Positions 17,344 through 26,404 of a stretch of 64,000 bases of DNA are shown piece by piece. Source of the DNA: Dehalococcoidia bacterium. GTDB lineage: Bacteria > Chloroflexota > Dehalococcoidia > Lucifugimonadales > Lucifugimonadaceae. The position numbers and the translations under genes were made by a program. The stretch spans positions 1 through 64,000 of the forward strand of contig JAJEGY010000006.1 in assembly GCA_022819585.1 (NCBI GenBank), given 5' to 3'. The notes under the pieces are model-generated. The model was not told the DNA's origin and made no database searches. It worked only from the letters and a program-made list of their open reading frames with translations. Every line of letters begins with the position of its first letter. Position 1 is the stretch's first letter.

Positions 17344-18645
17344 TCAGTTCGCCAGCATCAACAGTTCTGCGGATTCAAGCGACTGCTTGACGCGCGTAAG
17401 GAATTGCACCGCTTGAGCACCTTCGACAACTCGGTGATCGTAGGTGACGGCGAGATACATCATGGGGCGGATGTCGATCTTGCCGTCGACAACAACGGGG
17501 CGATCAACGATGTTGTGCATTCCTAAGATGCCCACTTGAGGCGGGTTAAGGATCGGAGTGGACATCATTGAGCCGAACACTCCGCCGTTGGTGATGGTGA
17601 ATGTACCGCCTACAAGGTCTGCGAGTGAGAAGGAGCCTGATCTGGCCTTTTCAGCGAAGCCGCGTATTTCGCGTTCGATGTCGGCGAACGACTTCCTGTC
17701 GGCATCGCGGACAACTGGAACGACTAGGCCTTCATCCGAGGCAACGGCTATGCCTATGTCGTAGAACTCCTTGTAGATGAGTTCGTCGCCATCGAGTTCT
17801 GAGTTTAGGACCGGGAAATCTCTTAAGCCGTTCAATACAGCTTTTACGAAGAAGGACATGAATCCCAGTTTGACATCGTTCGCCTCCAAGAATTGGTCGC
17901 CGAAGTCTCGACGTATGCGGATGACCTCGTACATGTCGACCTCGTTGTAGGTCGTGGTCATAACGGCTTCCGCTTGGACTTCGGCCATACGTCGGGCGAT
18001 GGTCAGGCGGCGTCGGGAGAGGCGTTCTCTGCGAGTCGGTTTTTCGTCTTCGGTCTCCCGCAATCGGACGATCTGAGGATCGACTGGCGTCGCCGGCACT
18101 GGCTCTTCTTCTTGAGGTTCAACCGCGGGTTCAAGAGTTTCTTCGATATCCACCGCGGGTTCCGAAGATTCCTCGGCCTCAACTTCGGTTACAGCCGGTG
18201 ACTCCATCTCGACTGATTCCATCTCGACGAACGGACTGATCTGTATCTCTACAAATCCGTTGTCTTCCTCTTTCGATTCGGCTTCTGGCGCTGGCTCTAG
18301 TTCTTCGGCTGTAACTTGGTTGGCGTTGGTGGAGTCTTCAGACTCTGGCTCAACGTCGTTTACGGATTCGGGAGAGGATTCTTCCTCATCGGGTGCGACG
18401 GCTGCCTCAGTTTCTGAATCGAATTCGCACAAAGCGTCACCTGGGCGTACGACGTCGTCGACCTCTTTCAGGATGGTGCCGATGACGCCGCTTTTGACCG
18501 CGTTGATCTCCTGGACTGCCTTGTCGGTATGGAGTTCAACGATCGGCTCTCCCACATCGACGGTTTCACCAGACCGCTTGAACCACTTCCCTACCGAGGC
18601 CTCGAAGACCGATTCGCCGAAATCTGGTGCGACTATCTCTTCCAT
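17344..18645 (-). CDS. sucB: Dihydrolipoamide succinyltransferase-like E2 of 2-oxoglutarate dehydrogenase
   Basis: This 433-residue E2 has one N-terminal lipoyl domain with lipoylation Lys42 in ELHTDKAVQE, then a very acidic Glu/Pro-rich linker (~82-200) and a C-terminal catalytic acyltransferase domain. The catalytic motif reads DHRVVEG (H404, E408), where the family has DHRxxDG; the usual Asp is Glu. I also see no peripheral subunit-binding domain (the PAARKLA...GTGPGGR type block) between lipoyl and catalytic parts. It lies 64 nt downstream of sucA. It could in principle serve a branched-chain complex, but the neighbour is a clear SucA. Confidence 0.9.
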   Translation of the reverse strand: MEEIVAPDFGESVFEASVGKWFKRSGETVDVGEPIVELHTDKAVQEINAVKSGVIGTILKEVDDVVRPGDALCEFDSETEAAVAPDEEESSPESVNDVEPESEDSTNANQVTAEELEPAPEAESKEEDNGFVEIQISPFVEMESVEMESPAVTEVEAEESSEPAVDIEETLEPAVEPQEEEPVPATPVDPQIVRLRETEDEKPTRRERLSRRRLTIARRMAEVQAEAVMTTTYNEVDMYEVIRIRRDFGDQFLEANDVKLGFMSFFVKAVLNGLRDFPVLNSELDGDELIYKEFYDIGIAVASDEGLVVPVVRDADRKSFADIEREIRGFAEKARSGSFSLADLVGGTFTITNGGVFGSMMSTPILNPPQVGILGMHNIVDRPVVVDGKIDIRPMMYLAVTYDHRVVEGAQAVQFLTRVKQSLESAELLMLAN

Positions 18646-18709
18646 CTATACGTTTTTCCTGTTCAATACGAGGTTATGATTTTTGCTCCGTGATCCGTCA
18701 GTAATAATG

Positions 18710-21700
18710 TTAGATTTCCGTGTCGAGTTTCAGAGCGATCCGGATCAGTTTGTCCTGTTGGCGCCGATGGAGCCAGTTGGAGCCGGAAGCGGGACTGGGG
18801 CTGCGAGGACGGCCTACGTAACGTACTCCCGTCTTTACGACTGATGCGATTGGCGTCCTGACGAAGTCCCATGCACCTCGGTTCCGCGGCTCTTCTTGAA
18901 GCCAAACTACGTCTTGGTAGTTGGGGAACGAACTGAAGGCTTCAGTCAGGAGTTCGTCGGGGAAGGGGTATAGCTCTTCGAGCACGATCACGCCAATGTC
19001 GTCAACTTCGCCGATATTTGGATGTGTGGCTAGATCTACAAAGACTTTACCGCTGCAAAGGACGACGCGTTTGACCTGTTCGGGCTTGGCCTGAGACAGT
19101 GCGAATCTGCGGATTGGGCGGAACTTGCCTTCTGTGAGGTCGGTGATAGAGGACATCGCCATCGGATGACGCAACAGACTCTTTGGTGTCATGACGATCA
19201 ATGGCCGCGCCCTTTCGGGCTCGCTCAGCAATGCAGCTTGAGTGCGTAGGAGATGGAAGTATTGCGCGGCTGTCGTTGGGTTGGCGATGCGCATGTTGCC
19301 GCTTGAAGCGAGGTCGAGGAAGCGTTCGAGGTGGGCGTGCGAGTGGTTGGGACCCTGTCCCTCGTAACCGTGGGGCAACAAGAGCACCAAATTGGAGCGT
19401 TGGCCCCATTTCTCTCTGGCGGACACGATCATCTCGTCGATGACGGCTTGTGCGTTGTTTACGAAGTCTCCGAACTGAGCCTCCCATAGGACCAAGCTCG
19501 ATTCGGAGAAGACGCTGTAACCGTGTTCGAACCCTACGGGCCCAGCTTCGGAGAGCGGACTGTTGTAGATCGAGAACCTAGCTCCGTCTATAGTTTGCAG
19601 TGGCGTGTATTTTTCACCCGAGCCGTTTTCCCAAATGACAGCATGTCTTTGGCTGAAGGTGCCGCGAGCGCAGTCCTGTCCAGTCAAGCGCACGGCGATG
19701 CCGTCCCTCATAACGGTCCCGATTGCAAGGGCTTCGGCGTGTGCCCAATCGATGTCGGATTTTCCGTTCGTCAGGGCTTCTTCTCGACGCGAAAATACGC
19801 GGGCCACCGTGGGATGTAGTTTGAAATCGCTCGGGATCGAATTGATTCGCTCGTTCAACTGGATCAGACTTGCTTCGTCGACGGGTTTTTCGAAGTACTC
19901 CTCGCCTTGCATCGGTTCGGGAGTAAGGCCCAAGTCGGGAGGTTCTTGCCGCGCTGTTCCCGTCCCCGATGCGTCGACGTTTTTCATGGCGTCGTTCAAT
20001 GCGTCGAAGGTTGCAGCGACGTACGCGTCGGCCTCGGTCTCGGAGATGACCTCCTGTTCGAGCAAACTATCAGCCCATTGCTCGCGCACCGTCGGATGGT
20101 TCCGAATAGCTTCGTAAACGACTGGTTGGGTAAATCCGGGTTCGTCGTTTTCGTTGTGGCCATGACGACGGTATCCGATCAGATCAATGACGAACTCTTT
20201 GCGGAATTGCAGGCGGTAAGAGACTGCCATCTTGGCTACGAGAGCGCATGCTTCAAGATCCTCGGCATTTACGTGGACCACTGGTACCTCGTATCCACGT
20301 GCGATGTCGGAGCAGTATTGACCCGAGTAGCCTTCGCGCGGCTCGGTCGTGAATCCCAATTGGTTGTTCGCTATGACGTGGATTGCGCCACCAACCGAGT
20401 AGCCCTCCAAGTTGACTAAGTTGAGCGACTCGGCGACGACTCCTTGGCCTGCGAACGCGGCGTCGCCATGTATCAGCAATGCCATCGATTCGAGGTGCGG
20501 ATCATCGTATTCCCGAGCCGAATCTTGCGCGGCCCTGACGGCACCCAATACGACGGGATCGACCATTTCCAAGTGGCTAGGGTTGGGGAGGAGTCGCAGC
20601 GTGATGTCGGTCATGCCGTCTTGGTTGACGTCGACGTCGGCTCGTGAACCGAGGTGGTACTTGACGTCGGTCATCCACCCGGCAGCTTCCATGGCAGCCA
20701 AATGAGCGAAACGGCCCTCCAAAAATCCCGTCAGCAACGACTCGTATGGCTGCTCGAGGAGATGCGCCAATACGTTCAACCTGCCTCGGTGCGGCATTCC
20801 CATCACAATCTGTTTGACGTTGAAGGCCGATTGGAGGACGATCTGATCGATCAAGGGGATCAGCGCGTCCAGTCCCTCAAGTCCGTACCAGCGTTTGCCG
20901 GGGAATGTGGTATGAAGGTATTTCTCGAAGCCTTCGACCTTCGTTAGCAGTTCGAGTTGATACCGTTTCTGCGAATCGGTCATGAACTGCATCGCGGACT
21001 GATTTTCGACTTGATCCTGCAACCATTGACGTTCGCGGACGCTGTGAACGTGGTCGAATTCGTATCCGATGGTTCCGCAGTAGTTGGATTTCAGTTCTTC
21101 GATGGCTTCGCCGATTGTTGGTTTTGCCAACCAAGGACGTATCTCGTCGTTGGCTTCTGCTAGGAGTCGGGATGATGCCGCAAGAGTTTCAGGTAGAACT
21201 CCGAAACGTTCCGGGCGCAGATGCTCATCGGTGCGCGGCATCATGCCCAATGGATCGACATCGGCGGCGTGGTGCCCGTCTTCTCGGATCGTGTTTATCA
21301 TCCGCTCTACGCGGACTATTTGGTCAACGGACACTCCTAGTTCGGCCAATACAGCCGCCGTTGCGGGTGCCTGAGATTCAACGGAAACTAGATCGGTTTC
21401 AGCAGGCGCGTTGGGTTCGTCTATATCCAGTTCGGCTTCAGTTTCGGAGGCTGACTCGACAGACGCATCGGCATCGACGGTTACGCCCTCTTCGTCCTCG
21501 ACCAGTTCCTCTTCTTGCCCGTTTACGCCGGGGGCAAATCCGAATTCGAAATCGGGATCCAATAGAAGACCCGTGTATTCAAAGTCGGTCTCGATTCCGT
21601 TGGTTCTATCCGATACTGCGGGTGCTGTGTCACCCTCTAAAATGCTCGTCGCATGTGCTTCGTTGAAGCCCGCGAAAATCCCCTGCAACGTCTCCGACGC

Positions 21701-21736
21701 GCCTCCGCTGTTCTGTCTTTCGGGATGTTCGATCAT
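18710..21736 (-). CDS. sucA: 2-oxoglutarate dehydrogenase E1 component
   Basis: This 1008-residue thiamine-diphosphate enzyme decarboxylates 2-oxoglutarate in the TCA cycle. Diagnostic blocks include MGMPHRGRLNVLAH, the ThDP-binding HGDAAFAGQGVVAE, and GYRRHGHNENDEPGFTQP. Near the C-terminus are PHGYEGQGPNHSHAHLERFL and LQEEPRNRGAWDFV. A non-conserved, strongly acidic segment (~75-125) is inserted after a short E1-type N-terminal helix, comparable to the acidic linker in sucB. It is the first gene of sucA-sucB. No E3 gene (lpd) is in the window. Confidence 0.97.
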   Translation of the reverse strand: MIEHPERQNSGGASETLQGIFAGFNEAHATSILEGDTAPAVSDRTNGIETDFEYTGLLLDPDFEFGFAPGVNGQEEELVEDEEGVTVDADASVESASETEAELDIDEPNAPAETDLVSVESQAPATAAVLAELGVSVDQIVRVERMINTIREDGHHAADVDPLGMMPRTDEHLRPERFGVLPETLAASSRLLAEANDEIRPWLAKPTIGEAIEELKSNYCGTIGYEFDHVHSVRERQWLQDQVENQSAMQFMTDSQKRYQLELLTKVEGFEKYLHTTFPGKRWYGLEGLDALIPLIDQIVLQSAFNVKQIVMGMPHRGRLNVLAHLLEQPYESLLTGFLEGRFAHLAAMEAAGWMTDVKYHLGSRADVDVNQDGMTDITLRLLPNPSHLEMVDPVVLGAVRAAQDSAREYDDPHLESMALLIHGDAAFAGQGVVAESLNLVNLEGYSVGGAIHVIANNQLGFTTEPREGYSGQYCSDIARGYEVPVVHVNAEDLEACALVAKMAVSYRLQFRKEFVIDLIGYRRHGHNENDEPGFTQPVVYEAIRNHPTVREQWADSLLEQEVISETEADAYVAATFDALNDAMKNVDASGTGTARQEPPDLGLTPEPMQGEEYFEKPVDEASLIQLNERINSIPSDFKLHPTVARVFSRREEALTNGKSDIDWAHAEALAIGTVMRDGIAVRLTGQDCARGTFSQRHAVIWENGSGEKYTPLQTIDGARFSIYNSPLSEAGPVGFEHGYSVFSESSLVLWEAQFGDFVNNAQAVIDEMIVSAREKWGQRSNLVLLLPHGYEGQGPNHSHAHLERFLDLASSGNMRIANPTTAAQYFHLLRTQAALLSEPERARPLIVMTPKSLLRHPMAMSSITDLTEGKFRPIRRFALSQAKPEQVKRVVLCSGKVFVDLATHPNIGEVDDIGVIVLEELYPFPDELLTEAFSSFPNYQDVVWLQEEPRNRGAWDFVRTPIASVVKTGVRYVGRPRSPSPASGSNWLHRRQQDKLIRIALKLDTEI

Positions 21737-21875
21737 TGTCGGATTGCCTGGTTTTGACGCCAGCCCGACGTTTCCCAGTTCCCCTTACATTGCCTCATTA
21801 ATACATTGTGGCAGTTTGTCGAGGTAAATATCCACTATGACGTTAACGGCCTAGGTGAATAAATAAAGCTGGTCA

Positions 21876-22868
21876 TCATCGCATCCGACTGGGCGATTGC
21901 CAGAAGTCGGCATTTTCACCCAATGTGTGCTTCAGGCTTTCGGTGGCAGCGGACAATGCGTTTGCTGCATCCGCGGGGAGGTCGTAGTCGAACGTGGGGA
22001 TGTTTAGCGCAACTTCGCCAGCATTGCGAGCACCGACCAACAGGCTAGTGACACCTTCTTGTGCCAACAGCCACGCCAATGAGACCTTCGCCGGATGTTC
22101 GCCAACTTCTTCGGCGATTTTCAAGACTGAGGCGATTGTGGCGAATGTTTCCTCTTCGCACCCCTCTTCGCCGTGGATAGCCTGTTCGCGGTCTTTGTTG
22201 AAGTGCCGTGTCCTTGATAGCCCTGGTGGCACGTCGTCGGGAGTGGCGTATCGGCCCGTCAAAAGTCCCTGCTGAAGCGGGCTGTAGCAGATGATGCCCA
22301 CATTGTTGGCCACACAGGTCGGTTTAATTGCGAACTCCAGTGCGCGCCAAAGCAGGTTGTATGGCAGTTGGTTTGTAACGATGGCACCGCACTCGAGGAT
22401 GTCGGTGAGGTCTCGGACACCGAAGTTGCAGACTCCGAGAGCTCGCACTTTTCCGCTGTCTTGGAGTTTCAGGAGTTCCGTCATAGTGTCTTCGATCGGC
22501 ACGTCGTGGTTTGGCCAGTGGATCTGGTAGAGGTCGATGTAGTCTGTTTGAAGACGTTGGAGGCTCGCTTCGCAATGCTCGGCGACCATCGACGGATGCA
22601 GGTGGGCGTTGCCGATCTTGGTGGCGATAATGGCTTCCCCGCGTCTTCCTTCCAAGGCGCGACCAAGTACCTCCTCGGAGTTGGAGTCGTCCGAATACCC
22701 CTCTGCGGTGTCAAAGAATGTGACGCCCGAATCCAGGGAGGCATGAACCGCTGCTATAGAGTCGGCGTCGTCTTGCGGACCCCATACGCTTCCGCCGGCG
22801 AACGGCCAACAACCCAGCGCCATCCGCGACACCTCGATTCCTGTATCGCCTAGCATTGCGTATCGCAT
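21876..22868 (-). CDS. Aldo/keto reductase
   Basis: This 330-residue NAD(P)H-dependent oxidoreductase starts MRYAMLGDTGIEVSRMALGC and shows FFDTAEGYSDDSNSEE with the catalytic Asp/Tyr, TKIGN for Lys, and IDLYQIHWPNHD for His. The C-terminal cofactor loop LLVGARN is present. The start at 22868 is chosen because the upstream in-frame extension would run across the tRNA-Sec gene. The substrate is unknown. Confidence 0.93.
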   Translation of the reverse strand: MRYAMLGDTGIEVSRMALGCWPFAGGSVWGPQDDADSIAAVHASLDSGVTFFDTAEGYSDDSNSEEVLGRALEGRRGEAIIATKIGNAHLHPSMVAEHCEASLQRLQTDYIDLYQIHWPNHDVPIEDTMTELLKLQDSGKVRALGVCNFGVRDLTDILECGAIVTNQLPYNLLWRALEFAIKPTCVANNVGIICYSPLQQGLLTGRYATPDDVPPGLSRTRHFNKDREQAIHGEEGCEEETFATIASVLKIAEEVGEHPAKVSLAWLLAQEGVTSLLVGARNAGEVALNIPTFDYDLPADAANALSAATESLKHTLGENADFWQSPSRMR

Positions 22869-22919
22869 TTGGATTCTCCTCTGTTTGAACGGGATCCAAG
22901 ACTGGTTATCTGTCAGCGT

Positions 22920-23017
22920 TGGCGGGAGTGCAAGGGAGTCGAACCCTCCGCGCACACCGAAGGGCGCACGCCAGCGGATTTGAAGTCCGTGGAGCCCACC
23001 GGGACCCATCCACTCCC
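22920..23017 (-). tRNA. selC: tRNA-Sec (selenocysteine, anticodon UCA)
   Basis: The 98-nt minus-strand sequence starts GGGAGTGG and ends CACTCCC-G-CCA (CCA at 22922-22920). It has the GGACTTCAAATCC anticodon arm with anticodon TCA, identical in its core to known selC genes. The extra arm is long: a ~8-bp stem with wobbles around CTTC. The T-arm GAGGG TTCGACT CCCTT matches the E. coli selC pattern. The eighth acceptor pair appears mismatched (G-G), which is the only irregularity. It lets UGA be read as selenocysteine when SelB and a SECIS are present; a matching UGA gene lies at 38990-39625. Confidence 0.93.
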
Positions 23018-23082
23018 ACGCCTTATCTGATTCACGATGTTAAAGCCAACCGATTACCGATTCATTTCCAACGCGCTCAAAC

Positions 23083-23114
23083 AAACGAAAAGGGCGGTTT
23101 CCGGAACCGCCCTT
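23083..23114 (-). terminator. Rho-independent terminator of trxA
   Basis: On the minus strand AAGGGCGGTT pairs perfectly with AACCGCCCTT (23090-23114) around a 5-nt loop and is followed by TTTTCGTTT. It sits 30 nt after the trxA stop. Confidence 0.8.
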
Positions 23115-23143
23115 CTCTTAGATGAGCTCTTAGTTCGAGCAGA

Positions 23144-23479
23144 TCAAGCTGCCATTTGGAGCACGCCTTGGAGTTTCTCCTTCAAGACGGATTCTGGAAC
23201 TGCGCCTACAACCTGCTCAACCGGACTACCATCTTTGAAGATCAGCAACGTCGGAATGCTCCGAACGCCATATGCGCCTGACAGTCCAGGGTTTTGATCG
23301 ACATCGACCTTCGCGAACTTCACTACTCCCTCGTAGTCGTTGGCTAATTTCTCGACTACCGGTGCGACCATTTTGCAAGGTCCGCACCATTCGGCCCAGA
23401 AATCTACGAGTACAGGAATATCAGCAGAGAGAACTTCGGACTGAAAATCAGCATCGTTTACGTCGACAGGATGTGCCAT
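23144..23479 (-). CDS. trxA: Thioredoxin
   Basis: This 111-residue thioredoxin has the classic WAEWCGPCK active site (C32, C35) and the cis-Pro block SIPTLLIFKDG. It reduces cytosolic disulfides using thioredoxin reductase. It has its own terminator and lies between nuoG and the selC tRNA. Standard family length, no oddities. Confidence 0.97.
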   Translation of the reverse strand: MAHPVDVNDADFQSEVLSADIPVLVDFWAEWCGPCKMVAPVVEKLANDYEGVVKFAKVDVDQNPGLSGAYGVRSIPTLLIFKDGSPVEQVVGAVPESVLKEKLQGVLQMAA

Positions 23480-23633
23480 CTCAATGAACTCCGTTTCTGT
23501 GTTTTTATTTCACACTACCGCGCCGCCACGCAACTTCACTAAATGCGAACGGTCGCACGCCTCAGATTTTACCACTCTTTTTCTTTCCCAACCTCTTTTG
23601 ACACTCGCGAAGGGGCGTGAGATCACGAAGTCA

Positions 23634-26360
23634 TCAGACTGCCACGAGTTCACGCTCGGGCGCTTTCGCTACCACTTCCACTGTGACCCGGCGGACGTCT
23701 AGTCCTGGCACGGTTGGCGAAGAGTCTGGATATTCGCATTCTTCCATGTAGGTCGCCAACTCTGCGAACAGCGTAGTCGTCTGGATGATGCCTCGAAGCG
23801 CGTGATCGGAAACCGTTGCGACGCCTTCGGCCACAACGTTGCCTTGATCGTTCCTTACCGCCACAGTGTCACCTTCCGTGATTCCGAGCGTCTCGAAATC
23901 GTCTGGATGCAGCTCGATCAATTCGACGCGGTCAATCACGTTAAGGTAGTTCCGTTCGCCCAAGGTGTTTTCTCGGTCTGGCTGGTGCAGAACGCGACCG
24001 GGAGCGAAGTAGAAACCGTCACGGGCGAATGGGGAGAAGTCTGGCTTGGTGATCTCGAAGTCAGATCTAGCGTCGTTGCCGTCGGTCTGGGTTTGAGTAA
24101 ACGCCCCGCCTTTTTCAAGCGCGTCGTAACTCAAGCCGTTGTAATCCGGGATGGTTGCGCAGATCGCATCGAAAAGCTCGCTTGCCGAGTCGTATTCAAA
24201 ACCGGTTTTGCCCATAGCCTTGGCCAATCCGCGGAAGATCTGCCATCCCGCGAGTTCATCAAACCTAGATTCGCTCGCCATACGCACGAGTTGAACTCGA
24301 GATTCGAGGTTTGTGACCGTGGATGTCTGTTCAGAGAACGGCGCCGCAGGGAATACGATGTCAGCATTTGCGGTGATTTCGTTGTCGAATACGGACGATA
24401 CGATGAGCGTCTCGAGAGAACTCAGCGCCTCCCGCAATCCGCTCAGCTGGCGAGCGGTCGGGTTGACACCGTCGGCCATCACGATCGCGGCTTTGATCGT
24501 GCCTCCCTGCATCGCCTCAATCATCTCGCCGATACCCATCGGTTCACCCTCGGGGAAATCGACGCCCCACGCATCGCATAACAGCGTTGCCACAGGAGAC
24601 TCAGCGGCCAACGGGCGACAGCCCATCTGCCTTGATCCTCGGGAGTTCGCGCCGAAATAGAGCGGGTAGACACCTTGGCCGGGACCATCGGCGGTACCGT
24701 TTAGCAGGCGCAGGTTCATCACCGCGTCGACAAGTGCATCGTGCCTCGCTTTAGGCACAGTGTCTGCCCCTAGCAATACGGCCATCTCGCGGTGACTGGC
24801 CAACGCGGCAGCAGCCTCTGCGAACTCTTCAATTTCCACTTCGCAATACGTAGCGATCCGGCCGAGATCATAGTCCCACAGCGCGGCTTTGAAGTCCTCG
24901 GCGTTCGAGGTGCGCTCGCGGATGAAATCGCCCTGCTCAAGTGTCGAGTCGAACGCTGACCGCACGATGCCCATCACGGCCATGTGTGCAGTGCCGATGC
25001 GTGGGCGCAGCCACACATCCGCATAACGTGTCAACTCGGTCTCTCGCTGGTCGATCACTACGATCTTGGCGCCTCGCTTGGCAGCCCTCTTGACCGGTAC
25101 TGCCAAGACGTTTTGATCTTCGGTCGGGTTTCCTGAAACGACGAGGACCGAGTGGGCGTTTTCGATGTCCCAAATCGGACGCTTCGTGTGAGCCGTATCC
25201 CAACGCTCCGAAATGTGCTCCGACACATCATCGATGAAGTTGTGGGCGTGGTCGACGTTGTTGGATCTGAGGGCGACTCGGGCGAATTTCTGGGCGATGA
25301 AGTTGTCTTCGTTACTGCCGCGCGGGGATGCGATAACTGCGACTTCGTGCGGTTCATACTTCGAAAGCGCCTCTGCGGCGGCGTTGAATGCCTCATCTGG
25401 AGTGGCATTCGTGAGGATGCCGCCTTTGCGGAAGTAGGCGCGCTTGAGACGGGAACGGTGGTTGACGTAGTCGTATCCAAACTTGCCTTTGAAGCAAGCC
25501 TGGCCAAGGTTTACTTCGTTGTTTACATCTCCGCGGAAGCGAATGATCTTGTCGAACTTGTTGACCTCCGCAATCATCTGGCAACCGACCGCGCAGTTCG
25601 TGCACGTGGTCGTTACCTGACGAGAGGCCTTTTCCCACTTGTATTCCCGCTCAACCAACGCGCCGGTGGGACATACGTCGATACAGGCTCCGCAGAACTC
25701 GCATCCAGATTCCATCAACGACGTGCCGTGGGATGTTCCAACAAGCGAAACACCGGAGCGTGACACGAGAGTCAGCGCGTTGTCACCGCGCACCTCATCG
25801 CAGACGCGCACGCATCGCGCACAGACGATGCATAGGTTGTAGTCACGGTCGTAAAGCGGGTCGTCGGCGTGGATCGGGAGATCGCGCCGGTTGTAGTTGA
25901 GTGGTGTTCGCAGGTCTAGCTCAACTGAACGAACAGTGTCTTTGAGTTCACACCGTTCGTTTTTCGGGCAGATCGTGCATCGGTCCGTAACGTCGACGTG
26001 CCTCTGACAAACGTCTTGTGGCCCGCATAGCTCGATGCGGTGACAGGTCAGGCAACCGTGGGGGTGTTCCGACATCAAAAGCTCGATGATGCCGCGACGG
26101 AGTTCGCTCACCGACTCGTTCTTGGTCTCTACTACCATGTCGGACATCGGCGTCGCGGTGCACGATGCCAACGTCATCTTCCTCCCATTCGCCTCGGTAT
26201 CAACGACGCAGGTGCGACATGCGCCGTAGGGCTTCATATGCGGAAAGTAGCAGAGATACGGGATGTAGATCCCTGCTTCAAGCGCAGCTTGAAGGATGGT
26301 CTGACCGGGTTCAGCCTCTACTTGCTGCCCGTCGATGGTGAATTGGATGGGGTCAGGCAT
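23634..26360 (-). CDS. nuoG: NuoG / NAD-dependent formate-dehydrogenase-like molybdopterin-family subunit
   Basis: This 908-residue iron-sulfur protein has a [2Fe-2S] set (C37, C48, C51, C67), the His/Cys cluster H99-C103-C106-C112, and two ferredoxin clusters (C177-C187 and C220-C230). A further site (C253, C256, C260, C289) precedes a molybdopterin-oxidoreductase domain with its C-terminal dinucleotide-binding domain. An additional Cys set, C118 plus C128-C131-C137, lies in an insertion not found in ordinary NuoG. The position that carries Sec or Cys in formate dehydrogenases (after NNVDH) has no Cys, and no UGA occurs there, so Mo catalysis is unlikely and a NuoG-type electron-transfer role is preferred. 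It is the last gene of nuoE-nuoF-nuoG. The membrane subunits are not in the window. Confidence 0.85.
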   Translation of the reverse strand: MPDPIQFTIDGQQVEAEPGQTILQAALEAGIYIPYLCYFPHMKPYGACRTCVVDTEANGRKMTLASCTATPMSDMVVETKNESVSELRRGIIELLMSEHPHGCLTCHRIELCGPQDVCQRHVDVTDRCTICPKNERCELKDTVRSVELDLRTPLNYNRRDLPIHADDPLYDRDYNLCIVCARCVRVCDEVRGDNALTLVSRSGVSLVGTSHGTSLMESGCEFCGACIDVCPTGALVEREYKWEKASRQVTTTCTNCAVGCQMIAEVNKFDKIIRFRGDVNNEVNLGQACFKGKFGYDYVNHRSRLKRAYFRKGGILTNATPDEAFNAAAEALSKYEPHEVAVIASPRGSNEDNFIAQKFARVALRSNNVDHAHNFIDDVSEHISERWDTAHTKRPIWDIENAHSVLVVSGNPTEDQNVLAVPVKRAAKRGAKIVVIDQRETELTRYADVWLRPRIGTAHMAVMGIVRSAFDSTLEQGDFIRERTSNAEDFKAALWDYDLGRIATYCEVEIEEFAEAAAALASHREMAVLLGADTVPKARHDALVDAVMNLRLLNGTADGPGQGVYPLYFGANSRGSRQMGCRPLAAESPVATLLCDAWGVDFPEGEPMGIGEMIEAMQGGTIKAAIVMADGVNPTARQLSGLREALSSLETLIVSSVFDNEITANADIVFPAAPFSEQTSTVTNLESRVQLVRMASESRFDELAGWQIFRGLAKAMGKTGFEYDSASELFDAICATIPDYNGLSYDALEKGGAFTQTQTDGNDARSDFEITKPDFSPFARDGFYFAPGRVLHQPDRENTLGERNYLNVIDRVELIELHPDDFETLGITEGDTVAVRNDQGNVVAEGVATVSDHALRGIIQTTTLFAELATYMEECEYPDSSPTVPGLDVRRVTVEVVAKAPERELVAV

Positions 26361-26404
26361 ATCTACCTAGGATGTTTTTGGTCAGATCTAAATTTGGCTA
26401 CGTC

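Noticed and set aside
18705..18715. dif site
   Set aside because: Only one XerD-like arm is recognisable; no matching XerC arm or symmetry was found, so it is not annotated as a feature.
22869..23009. Longer N-terminus of the aldo/keto reductase
   Set aside because: The extension is read through the tRNA-Sec gene; the family start MRYAMLG lies at 22868.
23634..26360. Formate dehydrogenase with catalytic Sec
   Set aside because: The protein resembles FDH alpha subunits, but no Cys or UGA stands at the Mo ligand position, so an enzymatic formate dehydrogenase is not supported.
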